A stretch of DNA of 64,000 nt from Albifimbria verrucaria (taxonomy: Eukaryota; Ascomycota; Sordariomycetes; Hypocreales; Stachybotryaceae). The notes beneath the pieces were generated by a model that worked only from the letters and a program-made list of their open reading frames with translations, did not search any database and had not been told where the DNA came from. Each line of letters opens with the position of its first letter. Position 1 is the first letter of the stretch. Shown here one piece after another: positions 10,183 through 21,525 of this stretch. A program made the translations under genes and the position numbers. The DNA is taken from positions 1-64,000 of the forward strand of contig JAHREC010000017.1 of NCBI GenBank assembly GCA_020081605.1, read 5' to 3'.

Positions 10183-10475
10183 AGCTAGGTAGGACAGTAA
10201 GCAAATGCGGTTGGGTAAAGAAGGGTGTCGGTATTCAGGGCATACAAGTAATAGAGTTGCCTACCAAAGTAGGTTAAGGGGCTTAAGGTGTCAATTGAAA
10301 CGGCGAGGCCGAGGCATTAATGGCTGTTGGTTATGTAAATTTGTGGCAGAACCAACAGCCAAGCAATTTAATATCCTGGCTGGTGGTGGATCCTCGCTTC
10401 AGCCTGAGCCACTCAGCACGTGGTGGTGCTGTGGGAAGGAAATGCAATGGCTAGATCCCCTGTCCAACATTTAGA
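10166..10475 (+). repeat. Dispersed repeat (solo-LTR-like), unmutated copy
   Basis: The sequence from GATCCACCCTACCATAGC to about CCTGTCCAACA aligns collinearly with 21226-21525 inside the AT-rich block. There nearly every difference is C-to-T or G-to-A, for example GCTAGGTAGGACAGTAAGCA here against GCTAGGTAGAATAATAAGTA there. This copy keeps normal GC content, so it is either recent or escaped RIP. There is no coding capacity. Length of about 300 bp and dispersed copies suit a solo LTR or a short nonautonomous element; I cannot see a target-site duplication. Confidence 0.75.
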
Positions 10476-11178
10476 TGGATGTGAAGTATACTGACAAATA
10501 TTATGTATATAACTTAGGGGAAAAGGATGTCTGTAGCACGCGGCGGAGAATGACCAATGCTGATTGGTCAATTTTATCATGGCTATCCATCACCGACAAA
10601 TCGCCCGAATTTTAATTCTTTCCTAGCTCACTATCCGGTGACATGTTCCTCGTCCTGTCTTACTTGGTGAATCATGCTATTAAGTAACCTTGTTATTTTT
10701 ACTATCGATTTCGTACTGAAAACCACCTTCGAAGGGATATGAGCGACGGATCGTCTAGACCCCGCTTTAGGGGCCCTCCGCCCTCAAGTAGGCTGCCCAT
10801 AAACAAGCCATCAAATGACTTGGATAGGCCTGGAAGCACGAGATATAACCCCATTGTCCTTGACGAGCATAACGATACTGATAATTGTGTGGAGGGTGAA
10901 GATGATACTGGAGGGAAACACACGGCCGTGGCAGGCAACAAGGTCAAACAAGGGTAATGCTGGGAGTTACCTCTGGATACTCAACCAATAAGCAATCCGT
11001 CTCTCATACCGTGTCTCTGGTTGTTAGGAAGATAATGGTTTTGACACACCAAGGATAATAGCAAAACCAAGATGAGGGTGGAGGAAATGACAGTTAAAGG
11101 GATATCGACAATGCTCGTGCAATAAGCAACGGAGGGTTTTGCAATGTATCCAAGAACGCTCTGGATTATATTGTGCAA
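10476..11178. other. No firm gene; one weak ORF
   Basis: A + frame at 10739-10957 (MSDGSSRPRFRGPPP start, 72 codons) is Pro/Ser/Asp-rich and ends near a GTAATG that could be a donor site. It might be the first exon of a small gene, but nothing downstream supports it. The rest appears noncoding and includes the 3' flank of the large minus-strand gene. Confidence 0.3.
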
Positions 11179-14100
11179 TTAATCCTGGATAATCGATCCA
11201 CACCGCTCTACCCATATCTGGTCATTGCTCTTGAACACACATGCAATAAACGATTCGGCGTCTTTGAGAAGGCGCGACAGCTCATTGTGCAATGCATCTA
11301 AGTCTTTAGCAGGAGCTAGCTTTGACTCGCTATTCCGCGGGCTGTCCCGTTGCTTTTCCACTTGAATCCACCCAATCTCGCGAAGTACCCGGTTACTGAC
11401 CCCTTATGCTCTGTAACATCGTGTCTTTGTTAGTCGTATCACATCACTGTCCTATGATTCCTGGACTTACCAATTTTCTTAGTCATTTCCGAAATACGAA
11501 GGATCGTGCCATGATCCTCAGCGCCCCATGGGAAGTCTTTCGGTTGTAGGAACCAAAGCATCCGCGTCACCATATTCGCTGCCAACAGCGATTGTTCTTT
11601 CTGTTTGGTTTTTGGTGCCCCACTAAAACATCGTTCTTTAGGTGCTACTTGGGGTGTGACCGAAGATGAGCTCAGTGTTAAGACCAGCATTAGCATCAGG
11701 TCGCACATTTTGGTGCCAAGGATTCCTTGCAGGGTATTGTAAGCTTGCTGGTAATGTTCTAGAATTTTATGGTCGTCATCATTCTTTCCAAAAAGCTTCC
11801 GTAGCCTCTCAAAGCCTGCCTGGATCAATGGCGGGACATCCTGGAACGGGATATCGCATTGAAAGTTGATCCGTTGTTTCCTTGGTCGTTTCCGCAAGGT
11901 ACTTTCGTGTTTAAAGTCAGCCTCAAGTGCTAATCGCTTTGAGCTGCCGGCCCGAGCCGTGAGCACTTCCGTCGAAAGAACCGAACCCGTTAAGCGCACG
12001 ATCCGCCGATGAGTGAGTCTTTGTCGGTGTCGACCTGGCACCCATTCGACGCCACTCGAATGCATAGCAGCTGCGAGGCCATCTATCCATTGGTCTTTGT
12101 GACGACTTCTGGGCGTGTGTGTTGAATGGCGGCCTTTATCGTCGCAAACCAGGTGGAATGGGCTGGCGCGAAGGCGGCGGCAACCATGCTCTCTGATCCC
12201 TGTAATGCTTCGACTAGTTCCAGTGCAAAGTCTCGCCTGGTTTTGGTTGGTATATCTCGCAAGGAGCCAGAAGCTCCATCCGGCATGACCAAATCCTGGG
12301 GAGGTTCTCTAGTGCCCTGGGCGGGTTCACATGTCAATAAACGAATATCGCCAATATGATCTAGCATGACAGTGAATTTTCATCCTTACCTCCATCGAAA
12401 CGGGTCGTGACAATCTTCCCAAGCTTTCAGTTCTTGACCTGCTCTGATGGAAGGCTCACCTCGACCACTTCGTATACCCCGGTTCAACTTTCTATGAAAC
12501 TGAATGGCCATAAAGTTTGACATCTGAGGGATCCATAGCTCTGCTAGCACTTTTTCTAAGAACCGACTGGCTCCCGATATCCCTTGGATGGACTGACCCC
12601 TAAGCTCGGAGAACCACAGCTGACTGTGGCGGTTTGCCGCTACGAACGTCCCATAGTGAAATGCAAGCGACGCTACATGCATGAGCATCGGACGGCCATC
12701 CTGTAAGAGAGGCCACTGGCCGATGTGTATGACCCCTTCTCCTTCCCTAAAATCAAGCATCGCCGGGTCGATAAAGGGCCATCCTCCGTGTTGTAGACTT
12801 TCCATTGTTCCGAGTGATCTAAATACCCGTGATGGAAGTATACGAGGATCGCCTGTCAGACAAAAGTTTCCCAGCCTGTCCAGGGCAGCTACAGCTTCTG
12901 ACGCTGCGAGCCCCAGACCTCGCGATCCAGCCATGGTAAATCGTCGCTCCATCTCCTCGATGGCTAGCTTAAATGTTCGAGCGAACGCGATAAGAACACC
13001 AGGGAAAACCGGAGGGAGAAACCGCCGCAGAATCCACGAATACGATTGCTTCTCCTTTAAGAAATATCGCTTCATCTGGACAATGGGCTGTAACACGGTA
13101 GAGAAACTCTTCTGTCCCTTTATGAGCCGTTGGACGTGTACGGTAACCACTTGTTCGAAGCGATATGAGAACTCTTCCGCCTCGATGGCTTTCTCGATAA
13201 GCAAGGCTTCTTCTCAAATGGCTTCGACGCACCGGGGTTCTCCGGTGTCAACCGCCCTCGTATCCGATCTAGAAGTCTTGCTTGCTTGGCTCTAACCTTG
13301 GCCGCGGCTTTGGTGTCGACTTCTGGTACCGTCAGTGCTGCCGTTGCTGAGCCTTGACTTGCGAGAAGGGCATCGGCGCGATGGCGGTACACGGACTTTA
13401 GCGCGCAGTATCCTTGAAACTCGCCGAAGGATACAACATCAGCACCCTGGTTCGAAAAACTCATGTTGTCCTCTATAATGGCCAGGAGATTGTTCTTGAG
13501 GAAGGCGGGCGGCTTTGGTGATGAAAAATTGCCATATGCCGAGTGGAAGCCCAGCGGATAAAAGGTATAGTCTCGAGAGCTAGCATATTCCCGAGCCAAA
13601 CAGTTCCTGTCTGCGAGAAGACAAAAGACCTGGTCTTGGTCCTGGTCTTGACCTCCGCCGGTGGTGCAGTGCAAGTTTGTAGCAACGGCATAGGATATAC
13701 TCGTCAAGTGATCTAAATTGTATTTGTGCTCTAACTCCGTACGAAGTTGGAGCAATCCGGGGCTGAAGTGTTCATCTTGCGATTCCAGCGGGCTCCTGGA
13801 TGTTGCGCCATTCGCGGCACCTGCAATCTGCTCATTTGGGCCTTGTACGAAGAGACTTGAGTTATCACGACTGCTTGGCTCAACTGCTTGCTCTTCCTCC
13901 GAATCAACTTCGCTTTCTTCTTCCATATCGCCCTGGTATCTTCGCTCCTCGTCGCTATCCTCATCTTCTTCTTCGTCGTCGTCGTCTTCGTCATCATCAT
14001 CCGGTCGTATGCGAGTTTCCCGCGGGAGATTTTGACTCCTTCGGTCACTTCCATCTCTATGTTGGCGCCGTAGTCGTATGCATGAAAAGCAGGAAGGTTG

Positions 14101-15053
14101 TCGGACCAGAACGTTTCGTGGGCATACATTTCAACGAAACTGGCCCATCCGTCCATGAAAAATTCCTGGAACATGGTCCACTTATTGTACGTTATCTGTT
14201 GAGACGATCTACCGCCCAGCTTCCATGCTGCCTCAATTCCTTCGCCAAGCAGTTCGCCACTCGTGAAGACTGATTTGATATAGGACGCGAGCGCTTCGGC
14301 ATGGTGTTTGACCATGCCGGTCCCATGCTTGGCTGCGTCACGACGTTTGCGATTGCCGTTCCCGGGTCGTGTGGGTGCATAACGATAAACCACTGCTCTC
14401 GCGTCGCGGCCACCGCAACACGAAAAGTTCGGTTTGTCAGGTCGAACGATATATTACTGCCTCGTTTCACGCTGTAAGGTGCTTGCCAATGCTGGAAGGA
14501 AATTGTCACGTTATCGAAGAATCGATCGCTACGCCGACTGATCGGCTGCAATGGGGCTCCTCGATGCAAATGAAGTCGAGGTAGAATATTGATAGTAGTT
14601 GTCTTTGTCGCTGGCGGGTCGCGAGCCGGCTTTTCGGCTACCATAATCCATGGTGAATGGTCGTTGAAGTATCGAGATCGCTTCAGCACCTTTGAATTCA
14701 GGCGCCCTGGTTTTCGCTATGAATTCATCACCTGAGTATATGCGGCATGTCAGTGTTGTCCCTCTAAATTGGTGGACGGCTCTTTTCCTTACATTTGTAG
14801 TGGTAGGTACCTCTTGAGCGATCAATCCTCCATGTGCGTGATTCACGCTCCGCTGTCGCAGATCCATCCTCAGAGCCCACCGCGGACTCCCTTAAATAGT
14901 CATCATCCGCGCTGTCGTGCGATGGGTATGCACTCTGCTCGTGGTCATCATCCTCAAGCTCTGGATTGCCACTACCCGACACAAAACTGGCTCCTCCTGG
15001 TCAAGAGAACCATCGAGTATGACGCTGTTGGTTTCGAGTTCCCGTGTACTCAT
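11179..15053 (-). CDS. Large uncharacterised fungal protein, frame broken
   Basis: A long minus-strand gene runs from MSTRELETNS (15053) to a stop at 11179. Collinear segments in order are: acidic Asp/Glu N-terminus; FDNVTISFQHWQAPYSV; REQWFIVMHP; HHAEALASYIKSVFTSGELLGEG; KWTMFQEFFMDGWASFVE; LPAFHAYDYGANIE; a poly-Asp/Glu tract (about 13,960-14,000); FCLLADRNCLAREYASSRD; LTGDPRILPSR; and a C-terminal helical part ending VERCGSIIQD. The total is about 1,200 aa. From memory this resembles a large multi-copy uncharacterised protein family of Pezizomycotina; I know no function. There are introns (one near 11,401-11,467, GTAAGT donor) and at least five single-base frame changes (near 14,970, 14,040, 13,205 and 11,395 among others), each consistent with one missing base. 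It lies directly downstream of the DGQHR gene on the same strand, and the two may form a unit. Confidence 0.6.
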
Positions 15054-15613
15054 GGTGTTGGGTGGGTATTTGCTTGATGGTGGTATTATTTTAAGGTAAC
15101 TCACAGAGACTGACCCTAACCCAAGACTTGACGACTACGCAAATCTCGCTACGCCCGGGGCGAAAGGTGTCTCCTACGTGTCAAGCATATCGGCTTAGTA
15201 AAGAACGCGACCATAAATGAATGAATAGCATTGGCAGTTCCTTTCCTTTTCTTTTTGGCAAAGCAAAATTTAATTGAACCATGTTGACCTAGCTACACAT
15301 CCGATTCGTCCACCAGCACTTGACGTGGCGTGTTTCCTGCTGCCCGTCCCAATGCAAGCCAGCTATTAGCCTCAATGACGAGATGGAAATCGTGTTCTAC
15401 CACATTGTATAGGGTAAAGGGTCAAATGTATGAAAGGAGGATTAAGACGCAGCTAATCGGCCTCTCCAACCTGACTTCCTCGCCGGCATGGGACTAAACG
15501 GCAGCGGATTTCGGGAGCTACTAGGTTCGCTCTGGCTTGAGCCTACATCCGTTTGCGTTGGTTTTGGCTGCCGTCGACGCGCATCCTTGCCATCATCCGG
15601 GCCGTCCCGCGCT
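15054..15613. other. Intergenic, no gene seen
   Basis: This is the space between the two large minus-strand genes and probably contains the promoter of the 11.2-15.1 kb gene. No motif stands out. A short CCCTAACCC word occurs near 15,113. Confidence 0.4.
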
Positions 15614-17918
15614 CTAAGCGGTTGCCCTTTTCATTCGCCTGACTCTCTCTTTGCTTTTCTGTTTCAGCCACGGATACCTGGTCTGGACCATTTTGCGATT
15701 CTTCTCCACCATCATCTGAGCGAACCTCCTGATCCCCGATGCCCCATGCTCAGAGGGCACATTGGCAGCTACACTCATGGTGCGCACCGTTGGATCATCC
15801 ACTGCTGACTCCCGGGATGCGGCGTCCATCGTCGGTCCCGGCTCATTCGTCTTTGTTTCTGGCTCCGCTTGAGCATGAGGAGATTGTACTCTTTCCCGGT
15901 CGATTCTATAATGACGCGATCCGCATCTGCTAGCTTGTTTTGCGACGGCCCGTTCTGATCGTCACGAAGAGCTTGGCGACATCGATCAGCCACCCATTTT
16001 ACGATGCATCCGTCGATCGCCGCTGCAAGTTGACCAGAGGCTTCCTTGCTGTTCAATGCAGGGTTTTCAGCCACCTCAGGCACGCGTGAAGCTAGGGCAC
16101 ATACAGCACGCGTTACGGCTGAGCATCCCTTGAGGCTATTGGCGGGAGATAAACCCAGGCCATCGCCGCCCTTTGAAGCAACTCCACCATGGACGAAACT
16201 TGGGGCCAAGGGAAGTTTCGACAATATGAAGCAGGTTTTGCCAGAATCTGTCAACAAACCTCTCTGCGTATACGGCGCCGTTGCGGTCGTTCGGGTCCGG
16301 CATGGCCTTCAGATAGCCTTTTGTCACCGGGTGAGTCAATGATTGCTGCCGCCGACGAACAAAATCCAGAATCTCCTGTTCGAGCATGATCGACCGCTTA
16401 TCTGCAAGCCTCATCGCCTTTTCATCCGTGCCGTTCTGTAATCGTTTGATGAAGCCCTTCTCAGCGGGAGCTTGTTTGCTTTGCGCTTGTCCGCGACGAC
16501 TTCCGAGTCGCGATCGATCCACAGAACCACATGGATCATTACCTCCATCATGGTCTGGCATACGTCTTTGGCGTCTCGAGCAGACTGTGAACATCCGGGA
16601 GGCGGAAGCTCGGATTCTCGATGAGAAACTCGTACAATTCCCGATACGCCGCATCGTCCAGTGCAGTGAGAAACCGAGCCGTCCGACGTGCACCAGGCCC
16701 GACTCGATCACCATCCCCTTCCTTCGGGTCGTTGTAGAATAACTTTCGTATCGCGCTCGCTGTCACATTCTTTTCGCCTGCCGCCAATACGTACACCATC
16801 TTTTTCCAGTCCGAACCGCGAACGTATTTGGTAGCATCTCCTGGCAATTCCTTGAGCTTCTTCCCGACGGCATCGGTTATTGTAAAGCAATACTAGAGTC
16901 TCTCAGCCTTGTCCATACTTCGAGCCTGCCGATGTTATCGGGCGGGTATTCATGTAAACACAACTTACTGCATCAAATCTTCTGCTAGCTAATTGCTCCC
17001 ACTTAGATATATTAAAGGTGTCTTTTCCGACCGTGGTACTGCAGTAGCTTGTAATCTTAGACGCCCAGCTCTTGTTGTTCCATAAAGTGCCTAGTCGGCC
17101 GGTGGGAAAATTCGGGTTTCCACCGAGACGCAACAAGTCAAGCATTTGGGCTTCAACTTCGCTTTTCTTCCCATGAAACAAACTCTCGTCTTGCTTGGAC
17201 GCCATGACAAGCTGCATCCAGATCTGACCATGGCTGTCTGGGAGCAACAGGTCGCTGCGGTTGACTCGCAGTTGAAGGTTGAGCTTGGGTGGAAGCGCGT
17301 CTAGTATCTGATTTAATCATCTTGCTTCTTGAGAACCTGACTTGGTTTTGCCCCTGTTATTTTGGGGCGTGGAGGTCGACTTACCTTTGTCGTAAATTAT
17401 GCCGGTCCACCAGAGCTCCGTGTCTGGCAACTTCTTGCGTTTCACTAGCCTTCGCAAAGCTGCCACTCGGTGTTGACCATCCATAATCTCGAGTGGCTCC
17501 TGATTGATGTCCAGCCAACCATCAAGGTCGCGTAATTCTTGTCCGTCATCTTGTGAAGTTGAGTCTTTTGCTGTTGCTCCTTTATGTACTTCTGCATGGC
17601 TTGTGACGTACACGACACCAAGATGTAGTTCTCCTCGCTAGTTCGTGCTAAATTCTGCTCAAACACTTCATCGAGATCAATGACATGTTTGTCATCAACC
17701 TGACGGTTCTCTCCATTTTCCCATTCAGGCGTGAGGGCCTCGAATGGTATCTTGGCCACCATGAGCTGGTAAGGCTTCGCTTGACGTCGGATTGTTTGGG
17801 TTTCATGAAATGCTTGACTGAGTACGCCACCGCCTTTATCACGCTTACTCCTCGCGCCTTCTTTTGTTGTTATCTTTTCCCCATGAACTTCGGACGAATT
17901 GGCTTTTCTCTTCGTCAT
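15614..17918 (-). CDS. ParB/sulfiredoxin-like DGQHR-domain protein, frame broken
   Basis: The start is MTKRKANSSEV at 17918, with a basic N-terminus. The next segment has KPYQLMVAKIPFEALTPEW and DLDEVFEQNLARTSEENYI, then LEIMDGQHRVAALRRL. DGQHR followed by a hydrophobic Ala/Leu helix is the signature of the ParB/Srx (sulfiredoxin-like) fold, used by DGQHR/DndB-type proteins and ParB CTPases. Downstream segments include LPDSHGQIWMQLVMAS, FNISKWEQLASRRFDA, a DVHSLLE stretch and a basic Ser-rich C-terminus ending at 15614. The length is about 700 aa. The substrate is unknown; the fold binds or hydrolyses nucleotides or nicks DNA in its known members. Frames change near 17,530 (just before the DGQHR motif) and at several later places, with introns (for example at about 17,380). 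I read most changes as missing bases, not decay. It is co-oriented with the large unknown gene downstream. Confidence 0.6.
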
Positions 17919-18513
17919 TTCTGATGTCCTTTGCGCTCACAGGCTCAGTGTCAATGATGCTGAAGTTATATGATGAGTGTATAGGGTAGGGTGGTGTCGG
18001 GTAACAACTCGGGGAAGAGTTTCGGCGACAGGATGCATAAAAATGGAAAATAGAGTACTCTGCATGACCTTGGCCCTGGTTACAAAGCCGCAGGGTGTCT
18101 GAGGGCGCCACCAGCATATACCTTGTTCATGCGAATGTGGCTGAATAGGCATCAAGCTAATGTCTCTCCCCGTTGCAAGCCCTGCTGAAAAAGGCGCGAC
18201 TGTACTGCTGACGCGCGTTTTAAATACGAAACAAAAGGGGGAGAAAAGAAAAAGCAAAGTGAAAACAACAAACACGGTCATAAATAGAAGACATTAAGTA
18301 CAAAGAGGCGAAGGCTGCTCTTCACTCCACTTCTGTTTATTTCATCTTTAGGCACACAAGAATAGTCCACCAAGTGACTTCCTCCAGGCGAGATCCTCGA
18401 CAAATGCTTTAATATTAATATTAAGTGCGAATCCAGGAAACTTGCACTGATGGAAACTGCGGGTACGATTTCGTCGCTATTCATAGTGTGTTCGGGACCT
18501 TGCCATCGGAAAG
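17919..18513. other. No gene; probable promoter region
   Basis: This is the upstream region of the DGQHR gene. Minus-strand frames at 17937-18281 and 18278-18484 are hydrophobic or mixed, overlap in different phases and show no domain. I treat them as noncoding leader sequence. Confidence 0.35.
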
Positions 18514-18708
18514 ACTAACTACCATATTTCGCTCCCTGGGGCGAAACTGATTCATTTACTATGGTTCCGAACCAGGACATCTGACATGCAATAAATAAAT
18601 CGGTTTGGCAGGGTGAAACACATACGACTGTTTGTAGGAATTGGTTGGAGTTTGGTAGAAGGGCCCGTATGTCAGCTCTCACTCCCGGGGTGAAATATGG
18701 TAGTTAGT
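18514..18708. mobile_element. MITE-like element with terminal inverted repeats
   Basis: The left arm ACTAACTACCATATTTCGCT (18514 onward) is matched in inverted orientation by GTGAAATATGGTAGTTAGT ending at 18708. The arms extend into CCCTGGGGCGAAA and ACTCCCGGGGTGAAA. The element is about 195 bp, has no coding capacity and fits a miniature inverted-repeat element. A further half-arm (TTTTCGCTCCCTGGGGCCAAAA) occurs at about 18769-18788. I see no clear target-site duplication, so the exact ends are uncertain. Confidence 0.6.
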
Positions 18709-18821
18709 TCCACCATCAGTGGCACTCAGTTGTTGCATGTCGTTCTATTAGAGTAGACCCCACTTATTTTCGCTCCCTGGGGCCAAAATTCACCTGATGC
18801 ATTACGGCCCGCCCCTACGCC

Positions 18822-18905
18822 CCATTATTATTATTATTATTATTATTAGTAGTAGTAGTAGTAGTTGTCGTAATTTAGTAGTAGTGGCAGACACATTCAC
18901 GTATG

Positions 18906-18970
<65 letters not shown>
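18822..18970. repeat. Microsatellites ATT, AGT and AC
   Basis: Three runs follow one another: (ATT)n to about 18848, (AGT)n to about 18864, then after 40 bp (ACACAT)n passing into (AC)n to 18970. They mark the left edge of the AT-rich block. Open frames through them (His-Thr repeats) are artefacts. Confidence 0.9.
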
Positions 18971-18974
<4 letters not shown>

Positions 18975-21225
18975 TTAACCCTATACCCAAGCACGGAATA
19001 CTCCTCTACAATATTTTATAAATTATAAATAAAATAATTAAGTAAAGTGATTATTAATTATATAAATTGCTTATAATTTAAGTATATTAGAAACTATTAA
19101 ACTTATATTATACTATATAAATAAAGGATTTAAACCTAAATTCTATAAGGAGTTATTACTAAGGATAGGATATAAGAAAGGAATAATTAAAGTAGATAAA
19201 ATAAAGGAGCTATATAATATATTTTATAAAGAAATTTTATTTATATAAATAAAAATAAAGGAATTTTATAATAAGAAAAAATTAAAAGGATTAATTTTTA
19301 AAAGGAAGATATAGTTTATATATATTATATAAATATTAAAACTATAAAATCTAATAATAAATTAAATTATAAAAAACTAGGATTATTCTTAGTATTATAA
19401 AAAATCTTAGATATTAATTATAAAATTAAACTTCTAGATAAAATAAGGATATATAATATCTTTTATATTATACTTTTAGAAAAAGTATTAAATAGAGAAT
19501 TAGCTAAAGAAAGTATTAAAGTTTTTTAGTTAAACTAGAATATAAAATTAAGAAAATTCTAGAATATAAAGTTAATAATAAAAGCGAAGAAAAATATTTT
19601 ATTAAATAAAAGGGGTATAATAAAAATAAAAATACCTAGGAATTCCTAGAAAACTTATTTAATATTAAAATTAAGCTAAAGGAATTTTAGAATTATTTAA
19701 AAGGCTAAAATCTATAAATTTCTTTAAACTAAGTAAAGGTTAATTAATTATATTAAAATAAACTAAGGTTTATATATTAATAACTACCTTAGAAATCTTC
19801 TTAATAAAAGCCTCTTATTTAATAGATATAATTATAATACTTTCCTTAGACTTAAGGAGATAATATTAATAATATAACTATACTAACTTTATAATAGCCT
19901 TATTTAAAAAAGCCTGCTTCTAAAGAAGATTAAACTTAGCCTTCTCCTCCTCCTACTTTAAATATTTATTCTTCTTAATTATATAAAATACTATAAAAAA
20001 TTAACAATAGAATAATTAAAGAAAAAGATAAAGATAATCTATAGGAAAGGAGGGGAATATTATTAAAATTATAAAGATAACTTAAATAAATATAGGTTTA
20101 ATACTTCTAACCTTCTTTTATTATCTTATACTTTACCTTTTATTCTTATAATAAGTATATAATATAATAAGAAAATTAAATTACTTAATAGCTAAATAAA
20201 GTTTCTAATAATAGGCAGCGGAACCTAATAAAGTATAATTAATTATAATATTAATATAATATAGAAAAAGAAGGAAGCAGGTTAACCTATAAAGGTAAGT
20301 AGGCAATAAGTAACCTTATATAAGGACTATAGCCTTAAGGATTTAACTATAAAAAAGGATTATTATATTATAATCTTAGCTAATACTATAATTAAAATAA
20401 TAAAATAATAATAGGCTAATCTGGTTATTAAGGACCCTATAATAGGATTAATATTAAAGATCTATTAATATTTATTAGAATAATTATTAATAGGAGATAA
20501 ATAGTATTAAAAGGGTTTATTATTATCTATAGAAGATTAATAAAAAAAATAGCCCTAAGTATATTTAATATAAAGCTAGATAATTAGAATAATATTATAA
20601 AAGAAAAAAGGGAGCTATATACTAAAAAATAAAGCTAGTATTCTTAGAGGATAACTAAGGCTAGCCTATAGTATATTAACCCTAGTAATAAATTAATATA
20701 AAATATACTAACCTAGCTTATAGGCTAATAAGGGATAGGCTAGAATATAAGATAGGTTAATATATAAAATATATTAGCCTCTTAGGAGAATAATATAAGA
20801 TATAGGATAGTATAGAGTAACTGGAAATAAATTATTAAGGTTAGAATAATCTATATAGAATAATAGCTATTATAGATTATTAAGTTATTATATAATAATA
20901 ATCTATATAGCTTACCTACTTACTATAAGTAAATAAATAATAATAATTATTTATTTATTATAAATAAGTAAATCTCTTAGTATATAGATAGGAGTCTCTC
21001 TTATTATTAAAAGTAAAGATTATTAGCTATTAATAATATATAATCATTAAGCTACCCTAGATCTAAGTTTCTAAAGGTAATTTATTTAATTAATAATAAC
21101 TATATAATTATTGCTTTAGAATAATAATAAGCTTTATTATTTATTTAAGGATAATAACCTGATTTTATTTATTCTATATCTTTTATAAAGGTATAGAATA
21201 ACCTGGATTATTATATAATCTACCC

Positions 21226-21525
21226 TACTATAGCTAGGTAGAATAATAAGTAAATATAGTTAGATAAAGAAGGGGTTAGTATTTAGGGTATATAAATAAG
21301 AAAGTTATTTACTAAGGTACTAGAAATAGGGTAAAAGGGGATAAAGTGATGTTAATTAGAATAGTAATACTGAGGTATTAATAGCTATTAATTATATAAA
21401 TTATAATAGAATTAATAGCTAAGTAAATTTAATACCCTAGGTATATAATAGAGACTTAATATTAACTATAGCTATTTAGCTATTCTTAGTAGTATAAGAA
21501 AGAAATATAAATAATTAAACTCCTC
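21226..21525 (+). repeat. RIP-mutated copy of the 10.2 kb repeat
   Basis: This sequence is collinear with 10166-10475 in the same orientation. The shared words CTACCCTAC, ATAGCTAGGTAG, GATAAAGAAGGGG/GGTAAAGAAGGGTG, GAGGTATTAATAGCTATT and TAATACCCTAG fix the alignment, and the differences are overwhelmingly C-to-T and G-to-A. It gives direct evidence that the block was repeated DNA and that point mutation, not neutral drift, produced the AT bias. Confidence 0.75.

Noticed and set aside
8569..10192. Several + strand frames of 60-108 codons
   Set aside because: They lie antisense inside the glycosyltransferase gene, whose minus-strand frame is continuous and motif-bearing.
18797..19021. Frames with His-Thr or Cys-Val repeats
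   Set aside because: They translate the (AC)n microsatellite on either strand and are not genes.
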